Source: Scedosporium boydii (Eukaryota; Ascomycota; Sordariomycetes; Microascales; Microascaceae). From it: a stretch of 64,000 nucleotides of DNA. The DNA lies in the NCBI GenBank assembly GCA_002221725.1, contig NJFT01000113.1:58961-122960 (forward strand), written 5' to 3'. Below are positions 44,708-57,383 of the stretch, piece by piece (position 1 is the first letter of the stretch; every line of letters begins with the position of its first letter). The notes under the pieces were generated by a model. The model searched no databases and had not been told where the DNA came from. It was given only the letters and a program-made list of their open reading frames with translations. The position numbers and the translations under genes were made by a program.

Positions 44708-47700
44708 ATGGTCGAGGGCGACCATCAGCCAGCCCCTCGGTCTCAGCAGCCCACAGGCGGAGGAACCCAATCCTCGCAAAGCCGTGGCAATTCCAGGTCG
44801 GAGCATTCTCGACGCGGCCGCCCACATAGGAGAGGAGGACGCGGGGCCGCCACCCAGACCACCACAGCCGCAGCGACTCAGTCGGGAGATGGCCAACATG
44901 GCCAAAGCCGGAATCCAGAGCAACCTCAACCTCCGTCTTCGACGAGAGGTGGCGGTGGTCAGAGAGGAGGAAGAGGAGGACGTGGTAGAGGTAGACGGCG
45001 ACCCACAAGACTGGGAACATCTGGTGGAGCGTCCATTCCCGGCACCAGGAGGACCTTCGGCGGCCACTTGACTGGAGATGCTGTCGATTCTTCTTCTGCC
45101 AGTAGCGTCACCGGAGACCTTAATGCCGCTGCCCTAGAGTTTGTGCCTGGTCGACCAGGAAATGCCCATCAGACGTGAGTTTTAAGTTTTTGTTTGATTT
45201 TTCTTTACCTTTTCTGCTAACCTAGTTCACAGTCGCCCGAGACAAACGCCAAGGCCAGCGTCTAGGCCAAAGCAACCAGAAGGTCCTCTTGCCCCAAAGA
45301 GTGAAGCGCCTGATCTTCCAACTCGCATTCATGAAGACATCGCCAATCTTCAGTATGAATGTGTTATCTGCACTAGTGAGGTCATCAAGGAGTCTCAAGT
45401 ATGGTCTTGCAATATATGCTGGACTGTAGTGCACTTGCCTTGCGTTAAGAAATGGCATGCCAATGAGACAAAGAAGGATGAGGAAAATCATTCTTTGTGG
45501 AGGTGTCCAGGATGCAACTCCCCACTGCACGATCCACCTGGTCCTTATCACTGCTGGTGTGGAAAGGAGTTCTACCCCAAGCCTATCGCAGGCTTGCCCC
45601 CTCATTCTTGCGGCCAAACCTGCTCCAAGGCTCGTGCAACTTGCCCTCACCCTTGCCCACTCGAGTGCCATGCTGGGCCCTGTCCGCCCTGCGACTTGAT
45701 GGGCCCGAGCCAGCCCTGTTTTTGCGGTAAACAGTCTATCACCAAACGATGCCGGGAAACAGATTATGTTAATGGCTGGAGCTGCAATGGGCCCTGTGGG
45801 GACCTCCTCCCCTGCGGTGAGCATGTGTGCACTAGGACGTGCCATGCGGGACTATGCGGGGCATGCGAGGTCCCTGTGCTCTCGAGATGCTACTGCGGCA
45901 AGTCTGTGAAGGAGATCCCCTGTGAAGAACGTGGGGATATCGAACAGTCATTCAACTACGGCCAGGTACCAACCGAGGGACCTGATGAGGTAGCCGTGTC
46001 GAAGGACTGCTTCTTCTCCGGCTGCTTCCAGTGTGACCAAACCTGCAGTCGAGCATACGACTGTGGAAAACATCGGTGCGACAAGCCATGTCACCCTCAA
46101 GACCAAGCCCCCCCTAACTGTCCCCGGTCTCCAGACGTCGTCACCCACTGTTTCTGCGGTAAGATTCCATTGGATGAATTGCTGGAGATCCCGAGGCAGT
46201 CCTGCGAGGATGAAATCCCCCATTGCGCCAAGGAATGCGGTCGTCTTCTCGACTGCGGTCACCGGTGCAAGAACACATGCCACACAGGCCAGTGTGGACC
46301 ATGCCTCGAGGTTGTCGATGTTCCATGCCGTTGTGGCCGCACTTCGACTCAAATGAAATGTGTAAAGGCATCTTCGGAACCCGCCCCCGAGTGTTCCAGG
46401 CCTTGTCAAGCCCAGCTCTCCTGTGGTAGGCATCAATGTCAAAAGCGTTGCTGCCCCGGAGACAAGAAGGCCAGAGACAGACAAGCGGCCCGGCGGAAGC
46501 ACAAGCTTACCGTGGCCGAAGAAGACATTGAAGATGAACACATTTGTACTCGGACGTGCGGTCGTAAGCTCAAATGCGGGACCCACACTTGCCAGCAATT
46601 GTGCCACAAGGGTCCTTGCCCCAGCTGTCTTGAGGCCGTCTTTGAGGAGATTAGCTGCGCCTGCGGACGCACTGTTTTACTGCCTCCCCAGCCATGCGGA
46701 ACGAAACCCCCCGAATGTCGGTATAACTGTAGGAAGTCTCCGCCTTGCGGGCACCCCCAGGTCCAACACCAGTGTCATCCACCCGATACCCCGTGCCCCA
46801 AATGTCCGTTCCTTGTCGAGAAGCCATGCGTCTGCGGCAAGCAGATGCTGAAGAATCAGCCTTGCTGGTTCGAGGACGCTCGATGTGGTCGCCCGTGCGG
46901 CAAGAAGCTCAAGTGCGGGTAAGTAATACATCATCTCCCCGGACTTATTTTTTCCTTTCCGCACCCAGGATATAAGCTAACTAGGTCTTCAGAGCCCACA
47001 CATGCCGCAAAACTTGCCACCGTGAAGGGCAATGTGAGGATGTCGATATTCCCGGATCCCACTGCGCCCAGCCCTGTGGGAAGATTCGCAAATCGTGCGA
47101 CCATCCGTGCCAGGATACCTGCCATTCGCCTTTCGGTTAGTTCTCCCTGCTTCCCCCTTTTTTTTCTAATAATGTTTCTTTACTAATGTGGAATATAGCA
47201 TGCAAGGAGGTCAAGCCCTGCACGGCCAAAATCTCGATTACATGTGACTGCCGTCGGCGGAAGCAGGAAGGGAAGTGTGGCGCTTCTAGCTCTAACCCGT
47301 GGCCAGTACCTCGCAGACTCCCTTGTGACGACGAGTGTGCTCGATTAAAGCGAAACGCAGCGCTCGCCGAAGCTCTTAGGATTTCTCCGGAGCACGGCGA
47401 TAGCCATATCCCTTACTCAGATACGACACTTGATCTGTACAAGGAGACCCCATCTTGGGCGGTCATGCAAGACAGAGAATTCAGAGCGTTCGCTGCGGAT
47501 GAAACGAAGAAGGTTCATCGATTCAAACCCATGGCTGCTAACCAGCGTGCGTTCCTGCACTCTCTCGCTGCCGACTACGGTCTTGACAGCGAGAGCCAGG
47601 ACAGCCCACCCCACCGAAGTGTTGTCCTCTACAAGACACCTCGGTTTGTATCGGCACCCCTAAAGAGTCTTTCGCAAGCCCTGAGCCTCCGGGCGAGCCA

Positions 47701-48286
47701 GGCCGCAGAAGCGTCGAGAGCCGCAGCTGCGGCGGCGGTGGAACTGCTCGGTGAGCCGTTCAACGCCTTTGTGCTCGCCTCGCCAAAGTTCGGACTCACG
47801 GTCGAGGACGTGGAGGAGGGTCTGAAGAACGACTTTGCTCTACAACCGACCGTGGCTTTTACGGTTGCTTTCCTTCCTTCGGACGAGGTAGTTATTCGTG
47901 GAACGTCTCGCAGCTTCGCCCACGCCGTTAGCGCCACGGCGCTCGAGAACATTCTTAAATCCATGAAGCCGACCATTTCGAAGACGGTGGCTTCCCAGGA
48001 GCTAGCCCAGTCAGTGGCGCTTTGCCATGCTGACGCTTCGATGGGCATTACCCGACGAGAGCGAGGCGCGAACTCGTCGGCAGGGGGATGGAATACGGTT
48101 GTTAGCCGGTCCATGCAGAAGGCTGTAGCGGGTGGAGGACCTTCGTCCTCCGTCCGGGAGGTACAGGAGGAGGAGCCCAAGCCGGGACGGGTCACGCTGG
48201 GCCTAAAGAAGAAGAAGAAGACACCAGAGCCGGAACCGGAGCCTGTAGATGACTGGCTCGAGGCGGCTGAGAAGCTGGAGGACTGA
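44708..48286 (+). CDS. FAP1: NF-X1-type zinc finger protein with RING/PHD and R3H domains (Fap1/NFX1)
   Basis: Four exons: 44708-45174, 45233-46918, 46993-47135 and 47199-48286, giving 1127 aa. The N-terminal ~155 residues are RGG/Ser-rich and disordered (RGGGGQRGGRGGRGRGRRRP). A RING/PHD-like finger follows at about residue 197 (YECVICTSEV, CNICWTVVHLPCVKKWH, LWRCPGC). Next is a long array of NF-X1 Cys/His fingers (CGHRCKNTCHTGQCGPC, CGTHTCQQLCHKGPCPSC). An R3H single-strand nucleic-acid-binding domain (about 865-930) contains FLHSLAADYGLDSESQD. A Lys-rich, Pro-Glu segment ends the protein. Human NFX1 is a transcription/RNA factor with E3 activity; yeast Fap1 binds FKBP12 and senses stalled ribosomes. 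Which role applies here is inference. The splice joins all preserve the Cys pattern. Confidence 0.94.
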
Positions 48287-49365
48287 ATGTGGGAAGAGGT
48301 GGTTGTACTTGGATGGAAAAGTTCATCATTCAGGAGTATTGTTGGAGCCGCGGTTGCATCATGCGCTTGTTCATGTCTACGATGGGATGTGGTGTCTTGT
48401 TGTCTTTTAGATACATGGATGTTTTCTACGGCATGGAAAAGCATTCTTGGGCATTTGCAGCGCAGGTTATAGACTAGCATTTAAAGGACGAGCTACTGGT
48501 TTGATTCTTTCAACTTCTTCAATGCCGCGAGTGAATGCATGAGACATAGGAGGACAAGTGTATACTCTGCCACCTCTAGTAGACTTCAAACATCATCGAC
48601 ATCCTCCGCCCGCATATAGTAAGACTTACATCTCAGCTGAACCATCCCGTTTCATCAGCTCATCTCTCGCACCACCATCTATGATGTTTGTAGACACCCC
48701 TCGGCACACACCATCCCGACGGAGGAGAGAAAACGAAACCGCCCACCCTTGTCTCCCCAACGTGAGCCCTCTTTTCCTTTCCCAGGAATGTTCTCCACCA
48801 CTAGATGGCGAGACAAAAAAACAAACATATCGTCGATGCGAGCCCGATGTCCAAGCTAAGGATTGCCGAAAACCAGAGCGTCATAACACGTCCCCATCTT
48901 TGTTTCCTCTCGCTTTGTGTCCCTTCCCTGCTTATTTTAGAGGAAAGCACGAAAGCAGGATGTTTTAGAATCCATACAATATCATCCTCGCCCCCCTGGT
49001 CCTGTTCGCATGATTCTGGCTCCTCTTCATTGGAAGGGAATATTACAGCTGTCTCAAATATAAACACTACTAAGACCAAAACTACCCACCACAAGCAAAC
49101 CCAAACAAGCAAGCATGCGAAAAGAAAAGAAAATCACCGGCTATAATCTTATCAAACACCAAAAGAAGATGCCACAGAAAAAGGTAGAGGGGATGGGTAG
49201 ATGATTAGAGAGCTGGAAACACCCAAATAAGACTAGACTAAAAGGGGATTGACTGGAAAGGGAGGGGCGGTAATGTATTTTCGTTCGGCTCTTCTTGAAG
49301 GAGGGCAAGTTTTCTGTCGCTATCATCCAACGCTATTTACACCGCTGCACACCCTCTTGCACTCC

Positions 49366-49396
<31 letters not shown>

Positions 49397-49908
49397 TTGC
49401 TACTTCGTCTGCCATCAACATATATAATAAGCTTTAATACTCTATCTAACTTGTACTATAGGCAAGCGTCTTCGTCCACCGTGACGGAAGTGGTATGGGG
49501 TTACTCGCGGTCATCCATGGCCCATCCCTGCGTTAAGCACTCTCATACGATGCGCGTCACGTCCTTTCTGGCAAGAAAATTGGAATCATAAGCCCATGGG
49601 CCGTAACATTAAGGGTATCTATTTCAGCTGTCTCGCTAGAGAATTCGAGGGAAAAGGAAAAAAAAAAAAGAGTCCAAAGGGAGAAAAAAAAAGAGAAAAT
49701 CGAGTTCCGGTCGTCAACCTTCCAATAAGCACCAACCCCAAATACCATTTCATGTCTGAAGAAGAGAGAAAAAAAGATGCCGCCGTGATACCGAGCCCCA
49801 TCCAATGCAGTCCAAGAGAATGGAAACCCCAGAAATGCCAAAAGGGAATCGTCCCCTTAAGGGGGGGGAACAAAGCAGGTTTGTTGAATACCAATGCGCC
49901 GATGCTCT
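48287..49908. other. 1.6-kb convergent intergenic region with an A28 run
   Basis: 3' regions of the NF-X1 and BEM46-like genes. The plus strand is A-rich from about 49.0 to 49.8 kb, including 28 uninterrupted A at 49366-49393 and several 8-11-nt A runs around 49660-49690. No gene supported. Confidence 0.5.
49366..49393. repeat. A28 homopolymer
   Basis: 28 uninterrupted A on the plus strand, 27 nt after a CACACC/CTCTTGC segment. There is no flanking retroposed gene copy or target-site duplication that I can see. Confidence 0.9.
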
Positions 49909-51361
49909 TTACAAGCTCCTCTTTTCGTGCGCAGGATGCTCGGTGCACGCGTCATTGACGAAATCGGTTATCGCCTCGAAGTAGCCCTCCTCAAGGACAC
50001 TGGTGTTGTGGTCTCCACCTGGGAGTGGTCTCCAGGTTTTCCATGGAGCCTTCGATAGCTCGTAAAGTTGGCGCATGTGAGCAGGACTAGAGGTCACGAA
50101 GACAGTTCGGTTAGCGCGCCGATCATTGTTCAACGAGGAAATCCCGAATCTCGAACATGTTAGGTGGGGGTCATGGCGGTGTTCTGGTGGGAGGGAAAGA
50201 GGAACGAGTGGGGAGGTATGTCCTAGACATAAGCGCAACACACCAACGCAAAGGCAGGCATGATGCGACAAGGTGATGTTCGGATGTGCGTAAACGCGAC
50301 AAAGGTTTTGACTTACGGCACGATCTCGTCCTGTAATCCACTGAGGAAGAGGATAGGCACCTTGTTGATATGGGGGATCATAGTGTCGCTGGGCCAAACC
50401 TGGTGACAGAGTAGTGTTACGTACTTCGCCATTGGAATGACGGAAGGAATAAGCTTGCGCATAGACAAGAAGGTGTTCTCCAGCACGAGGCCGGCGATAT
50501 CTCCCCTGTGCTGATTCTTGGCGACGAGCCTGATACCAACTGCGCCTCCTAAGCTTTGGCCGTAGATGACGAGTTTGTGGTCGCTGGTCTCGGCGCGGTT
50601 CCTCAGGTAGTCTAGGGCTGTTTGCGCATCGACATGCAGGCCGGATTCGTCTGCCTCGCCGGTCGAAAGGCCGTAGCCTCTGTACTCTAGCATGAAGACA
50701 TTGCATCCGATGTAGTTGATGATCATGCGGGCAATGGGAAGACGGTGGCCAATGTTTCCGGCGTTGCCATGGAACATGAGCACTGTTATGTTGGAGTTGC
50801 GACCACCACGGGACCCGCGGATGTAGAAGGCCGATAGTTTCTCTCCATCGTTGGTAGGGATGACTAGCTCTTCAAAGTCTGAAATGCCGAACTGGGAGGG
50901 TCGCGGAACTTCCACTCGAGCATTCGGGGGCATATGCGAGGGGTAGATCAAAGCTCTGTTGAGGGGGGTAGGAAGCAAACTCTTAGCATCATCGATCGCA
51001 GGCACGAGTGAGTGTGGGTGGGGCGGGGAGGATGAGATGGAGGGGAGTGGGGGAGAACTATCGTCACATGGGACGACAGCCTGCAAAGAGCCCACCAAGA
51101 GCCCACCAAGAGAAGAGTGGGAGAGGGGGAGGGGGGAAGAGGAAGGGAGGGAGACACCAACCTTTGCTTGAAGTACAATAAGCTTGTGAGCACAGCAGCA
51201 ATGCCCTATGGAGAGAGGTGGCGGTCAGTTTCAAATACAGCCCATTTCTCCAAGACACATGAGAGCTCGCACTAGGGTTCCGGAGCATTTCGCGGTACCT
51301 GTGAGAAGATGTTGCCTCCAGAAGAGCTTGGCTGGGAGTGGTGGGAGCGGGAGGAAATCAT
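49909..51361 (-). CDS. BEM46/ABHD13-like alpha/beta hydrolase
   Basis: Four exons: 51361-51299, 51205-51162, 50955-50317 and 50086-49909, giving 307 aa. The family (fission yeast Bem46/Wis2, animal ABHD13) are membrane-anchored serine hydrolases; in Neurospora a BEM46 protein localises to the perinuclear ER and affects ascospore germination. A short Ser-rich N-terminus is followed by a membrane anchor (GIAAVLTSLLYFKQRALIYP) and then SHMPPNARVEVPRPSQFGI. The hydrolase fold has MFHGNAGNIGHRLP (oxyanion region), LEYRGYGLSTGEADE, nucleophile elbow YGQSLGGAVG, Asp in LQDEIVPP and His in GGDHNTSV, so the triad is complete. Introns 2 (206 nt) and 3 (230 nt) are long for this genome. Substrate is unknown. 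Confidence 0.92.
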
Positions 51362-52304
51362 GATGACCTCAAAGAAGACGAAGAAGAAAAGGGAACGGAA
51401 AAGCAAAAGAAAAGAGAGGTCCTCAAGTAGAATGATGTGGTATGGACCGAGCTTGATGGTGGGTGCCCTTGCTTAATCAAAAAGACTGGCTGAACATGTG
51501 GAACATACCGTGGACGCCAAGGCCGGTAGCCGCATGTATGTCGCAACAGTTGTGAGAACGGAAGCCGTCTGCTCCAAGTAGGAGTTGCTGGAGGACGATG
51601 GCGGGGTGTTGTTGACGGGCATCGGAGAGGAGAAGGGAGGGAGGTCGGCCAACAGAGAGCGGGGCGGTTGTTGGACTAGGCTGAGGTATATATGCAGAGA
51701 GCAGAGGGACCGGAGACTGGATGATAGGCAACCAAGAGAATGGTTTGAAATGGCGGATGCGGATGTGGAGGCGGTCGCGGGCGATAGCGCAGAATCCGGG
51801 GTAGAGTTGTATTCGACGTGTATCAGAAAGTTCTACAGACTTTCCGGGCTAACCTGATACCGGGCATGAAAGAGAACGGGAGCGGGGAGACGAAAGGGAA
51901 CGAAAAAGAAAAAAAGGTAGGGCTGGTTGCAGAGATGCAGAGGTGATGATTCGAACTTTGAAGCGATCACCGGAAGTGGCAGGGACTGTGGAAGGGATGG
52001 AAGGCCGAGCGCCACCTTAGAGCCTCGCTGATTTCCGGGTAGCGAGCGGTGGACCCAGAAAAAGCGTGGGCGGGTATTTTATGAAGACAATGCGGCAAAT
52101 AAGAGCTGCGTCAGTGGATCCAGACTTTGGAGGTGAGAAGAGGACAGACAGTCTGGTGACTGTGTGCGGTGTGTGGAGGAGAATTGCGTTGAGCTCGGTT
52201 TCGAAGGGAGGAAAAGTCGCAGAGATCAAAGTGGATCAGGTGCATGAGCAAGACGCAGGATCCCGGAAACCCAGATTTCCACTTTGCAAGAGAGAGAGCG
52301 AGAC

Positions 52305-52333
52305 ATCAATTCATTGAATTGATCAATTGATGG
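52305..52333. repeat. Inverted repeat CATCAATT...AATTGATG
   Basis: Overlapping palindromes: CATCAATTCA, then TTGAATTGATCAATTGATG. Includes a perfect GATCAATTGAT core. Confidence 0.7.
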
Positions 52334-52995
52334 ATTTGTTGAAGGCCAAAGATTGACGTTGTGAAGACTCGGATGGCACTGGAGTGCTTGCCCGGCGGGC
52401 TGGCTGGGCTTGGCTTGGCTGGGCTGGAATGCACAATTATAGTGGCTACAGCCACTAAGCCAGCTGGTCTCGCCGGTATAATTACGAAATCCAGAGCGTT
52501 CAATATTACCATCAATAGTGTCCAACAATCACTGACCAGATCCAACTGCCTACTCCTCAGGCTAGACCGCCTAGCAGTCTGGCAAGGTGAGGGGCTAGTG
52601 CGTTTCATCCAATTGTCAAGTACTTTTTGGCAGATATCCGCACAAGAGTGTACTTTGTGCCTTATCATCTCCTCTTTTGAAGTATTCCCTGTGCTACCCT
52701 CATCCTCCCTTTCTTTCCCACATTCATGTTGCCGCAAAAGGAACAAACACATTCTCCACCTGATACCCACCTCCACCAAGACCCTTCTCTCCTCCCAGGA
52801 GTGAGATGACGTACGACAAAGCTGGAGATTGCTGGAGCTCTAAGCTGAGATTACCACACCCACTATCGATTAGCGCCCTGCGCTACACCAGCATGGTGCA
52901 TGAGAATAGCGCCATCTGAGCGGACATCGTAATTTTGGGGCTTCAGCGACTTCGCAACTCCTTGATCCACCGTCATTGGGATTGTGATGGTCTAC

Positions 52996-53064
52996 TACGA
53001 AGTACTTCATACCGAAATGTCCATTGAGCCCTAGTCTCTTGATCGTCCTAGAAGTTACTTCGTA
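52996..53064. repeat. Two 9-mers: TACGAAGTA(CTTCATA) and TACTTCGTA
   Basis: At 52996 the sequence is 15/16 of the full palindrome TACGAAGTACTTCGTA. A second copy lies at 53056-53064, followed by a related TACGGAGT word. Confidence 0.75.
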
Positions 53065-54320
53065 GTAATACGGAGTGCTACGTCCATTATGTGAGTAGCA
53101 TCCACGATTGATGCTATTTGGTAATCAAGATCAATTGATGCATCGCGCTCTAGGACTACACTCTATTTCGCCTCCCAACACGCGCAGAGGTGATGGAAGT
53201 CGTCTGAACCTGCAGCATGCAGGACTAGCGTACATGGATTGAGTATCAGGTCTCCGGGGTCCATACAAATGCACTGCGAAGTAAGGAGGGAGACCCAAAC
53301 GAGACTGATTGGACGGACGGCTTTCTGCCCAAGGTGAGAAAGTGCTGGATCAGCACATGGGAGAGGTCGGGGAATGCATTTTAACCGACTGGAATTCAGC
53401 AGATGGATGGTAAGAGGACTCGAGAGGCATGACATACTGCAAGAACCTCGGAGAGTTCCAAAAGAACGTGATCCAGAGAACATTGTTGGGCCACCTGAGA
53501 CACACGAGCCCTCGGGCGCGCCGCGGGGTCTATTATGCCTCGACAACCACTATTGTTACGCGTATGAGACTGTGCTATCATTTGCTGATAGCGTTCCCAT
53601 CAGCATCTCGCCACGACACGAGCAGAAGTCCAAGGTCCAACGCGTAACAGTTTAGATTGAAATTCGACTGGAGAAGCCCAGTGCCAACGAAGGAGGGCCC
53701 TGGGGAGAGGGTGCTGGAGGTAGCTCGGCTCCGTGACAAAAAGAGGCATGAGGATTAACAATTCCCCGGGAGACCGGGGATGATCTGGGAAAGGGGCTAG
53801 AGGCGAACTGCGGCATGACCAGAATAAGTGAATAGACGAATAACCGTTGATTCATACAACTTTGCTCGTTTTCTCTCTTTGGCTCGAGTCTCGAATATGC
53901 TACTCGTGTGGCTTCTTCCTACGTGCGCTAGGACAAATTGAGGGTAAGATGAGCAGCCAACCCATGCGAAGTAGGAAACAAGGATGAGTGACGGGAAGAA
54001 TCACGGATGGGGGAAAGGGACCGATCTGCGTAAGGTTTGATTTACATCTGGGAACCAGCTTCTTCTTCCATGCACGGAGACTGGATATGGCAATATCTGG
54101 TCATATCCGCTCATTCATCCTAATCATAATGGGTCGTCGGTATCCTCGTTCGTCTCACCCGCGCCCAAGTTGAGTGATGCTGTGTCTTAATAAGGAACAA
54201 CACCGGCTCCAAGTCCTCCACAACTATGTCAAGTAGCATTTGATTGGTTTATTGCCATGTGGGATGAATCAGCGCAAAGGCAGCGGGGCAACTTGCAAGG
54301 TTGAATATTGGATTAAAGAC

Positions 54321-54345
54321 ATCAATTGATCATTGATTGATGTTA
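54321..54345. repeat. ATCAATTGATCATTGATTGATG palindrome cluster
   Basis: A TCAATTGA core followed by diverged TGATTGAT words, immediately before a G12 run. Confidence 0.65.
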
Positions 54346-55584
54346 ATTGGGGGGGGGGGGCATTTAATCTAGGTAGGAGAGGATCGAAAGTGACGGGACG
54401 ACGGGACGACTCAGGCATGCGCTTCTTCGGAACCCTTAATCAATACCCAACTCGGAACCGGTTGTCCTCATATGCTACGAAGCCGATGTGACCGAGAGAA
54501 AGGGACGAGTCCGGATCAATTGATGACTACGCCCAAGGAGATATCAACGCGACGATCACGAGCAGCGGCCTGGCGTGGGTCGAGAACCCCACCCTGTTCC
54601 TCCTTGCTCCTCCTTGCTCCTCGTTAGGGTCCTGATCTGAGTTCTATGCGGGCCCGGCATTATAGAAGGCTTCTTCGCTACGGAGGCAAGAGCAATAAAA
54701 AGATGAAAAATAACGTTAAAAAGGGAATACGGAGGAGGAGGCTCGATGATTGAGGATCCTTCTTCCCAAGCCATCAAATTGAATTGATGTTCGCTGGCTC
54801 CGCTCCTTCGCATAAGGCCAATGGTACAAGCAATTGTAGCCGCCCATCACTGGATCCCTTCGAGTCAGCCAACGGTGGCGGGCTCGGGAAGCGTGAAAGA
54901 GATTTTCTTTCAGAACATTAAATGTGAAAAGAGAAGAGAATTCCATATTCAGTGTGCGAATTCATATTTTGCCCAGTCCACGGAACTATTGGACTGGGAG
55001 CCATCGAATCATGCCCTTTGCCGGACGCACCACGTCAGCATGGCGATGCCGTTTCTGATACCGGCCGACCTGTCATATCGCCGTTGCAAAACTCGTGTGC
55101 AATTACTGTCGTCAGAGTTCATAGGACAGAGAAGAACTTACAAGCCCCGCTGGAGGACGAATTACAAACAGTATGCGAAAGGCTGGCATAATAGTGCAGA
55201 GGAGGGAGCAAACCTTTGAGATTCCACTGGCCAAGTAATTGCCTCTTCGGCGTCCCGCCACAGTAACGATTTGATGTAAGTGTTGGGCAGCAATGCCAGC
55301 CAGCATGCCCGATCCCGCAGGAAGCTCCTCTACAACCAACGCCGGGCAAGACAGCATGGAGCAGAGCTGTGCTTTCAGTGGCATTCAACAAATCTCCACG
55401 TTGAGATACGGGTCTGTTCCTGAACTCTGAAATCTGCCCCGTAAGGAAAGTATTCGCCGCATCCGGACTTTGATGGTGATATCCTCAATACCACTGGTTC
55501 TTTGCTTGCGGGTTCCCGTTCTCCACATCCATCAAGAGTCTAGCGCAGGGCACTTGAATGCAAGCTTCGGCTGGGCATTCTCTC

Positions 55585-55593
55585 TACGAAGTA
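55585..55593. repeat. Dispersed 9-mer TACGAAGTA
   Basis: A perfect copy in gene-free DNA; another perfect copy lies at 56186-56194. Confidence 0.7.
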
Positions 55594-56185
55594 CCCTAAT
55601 CGTAATTCAGTCCTCCGAATGGCGGAAATAGCTCGAGCAATTATAGACTCGTACGAAGGGAAAGTGCAGCCCCCTATAATTTGGACAAGAAGGTGGAATG
55701 ACGAGACCATTTGCTCAGTTGGAAGGTGCAAGGTGGTGTACGAAATACGTACTTGTAAGACCACCACAAGCAGAATGGTCCCGACAAGACATTTGTTCCA
55801 ATCATCATCAGACCCCACCATTACATTCACCCCGGAGCACGTTCAGGCCACTTTCCTCGACGGCTCAGGTGACCCCGCCGACAGGCATTTGGCCCCAGAG
55901 GCTGATAACACTAGGCTAATCTGTCCAATAGGATCTGTGTATTGAGTAAGCCATGCGGCGTGAACCAATCCTGGCCATTGGTGTTTCCCCTGGCTACTGT
56001 CCACAGGCGGGGTGGTCGTAACGAATCCCAGAAGGGTTTCAGGAAATCCAACAGCGAGGAGAAAAAGAAAAAAGAAAATGGGAAAAAAAGAAAAAACACA
56101 AGGGACGAGACACCATCCGAGGAAGAAAAGAGCACTTGAGGCACAAACTGAGAGAAACACAGCTGCATCACAGAGAGTGATTCCC

Positions 56186-56194
56186 TACGAAGTA
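56186..56194. repeat. Dispersed 9-mer TACGAAGTA
   Basis: A perfect copy, 600 nt from the previous one and in the same orientation. Confidence 0.7.
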
Positions 56195-57383
56195 CAAACA
56201 ATGCCCAACACTGACCAGTGGATGCGGTGATAAGACGGCAACACACAACAAGAAAGTGCAGTGGAAGTGCAGTGGACAAGATAAAAAAAAAAAAAAGAGC
56301 AAGGCTAAAAAATCAAGACCTGCACTTTTCCAAAATCCCAGCTCAGCTACCCACATAGTCTCTTCTCCTCCTTCAGTTTTCCTTTTTCCTCTTCTTGTTC
56401 CCCTGCCCCGAGACGAGACAAAGAAAAATTTGCATCACGACTTGGGAGCGAGCCCGAAACACACCAAGTTCAATACTTCACACCTCATCGTATTATTTTT
56501 TCTTCGAGGCGGAACAAGCGAGGGTTACCGAGAATTAGTTTAGTTGCTTTCCCGCCCATCCATCGCTCGAGCATATTTCTTCACCATTAAATCCTCTCTC
56601 TCGTCCTTCCAGTCGCTAGTCGCCAGGCCCAAGCCGTCATCTACCAATTTCTTTCCTCTTTAACTTCTTTTTTTATCTGAAGCATCGGCGGCTGGACAAG
56701 CGACCCTGTTAAACGCCCATCCGTCTCCCTTTCCCACAGACTTCCTTCCGGGCTGCATTCTGCACTGCTTATCACCAACAAGCAGGGGCGTCACTAGGAT
56801 TTCAGCCCTCTTGAAACACATAGACCGGCCCTCGGCGGCTCTACCAACCTACCAAGTACTTTCGCACCCCAAACGCGACCTTCACTCTAACAATCCCACA
56901 TTGTTCTAAATTTGTCCGGAATCCAAGACACAACTCCTGCGGAATCCCTGTGGTTTGTCTATAGCTCTTGCACTGCCTCTCCACCACCGAATCCCCCTTC
57001 CTGCCGCCTCGCCTACTCTACTGGTTCTATTCGTCGTCGGTTTGTCTCCAGCCCGGAATCTACACGTATTTGGCCCCAAGTCTGCGTCTACCGATCCTGA
57101 ACTGTCAGCCCCACGAGCTTGCGCCTTGCCTCAAACGACCATCGCGCGAAAACGGAAGAGATAGCTCAGGGATCGTCTTACTGGCTGCCACCCGTGACAG
57201 CCCAAGCGTCAATTATAGAACAGACTGAATAGCAAGCAATATAGGAGACGGGAGACATTCTTCCATTTCCTCAGCGCCCGGTCCCAAATCACGCTCTCCC
57301 CTCCAAAACGCCACGCCCTGCTCAACGAATCCCCAAAATACCTAAATCAGAAGGCGAGCTAAACTACCAGAAATACCGGCGTC

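Larger units (their letters stand above)
51362..57383. other. 6-kb stretch with no supported gene
   Basis: Open frames here lack family resemblance or codon-like composition. The stretch carries four perfect TACGAAGTA/TACTTCGTA words (52996, 53056, 55585 and 56186) and four TCAATTGA words (52323, 53131, 54322 and 54516), plus a G12 run at 54349-54360. From about 56.3 to 57.4 kb the plus strand is C/T-rich and is probably the promoter and leader of the LYAR gene. Promoter DNA of the BEM46-like gene lies at the left end. Confidence 0.55.

Noticed and set aside
50316..51098. Alternative N-terminus of the BEM46-like protein from read-through of intron 2
   Set aside because: The frame has no ATG before the intron, and retention of the 206-nt intron would break the frame with exon 2, which encodes the expected membrane anchor.
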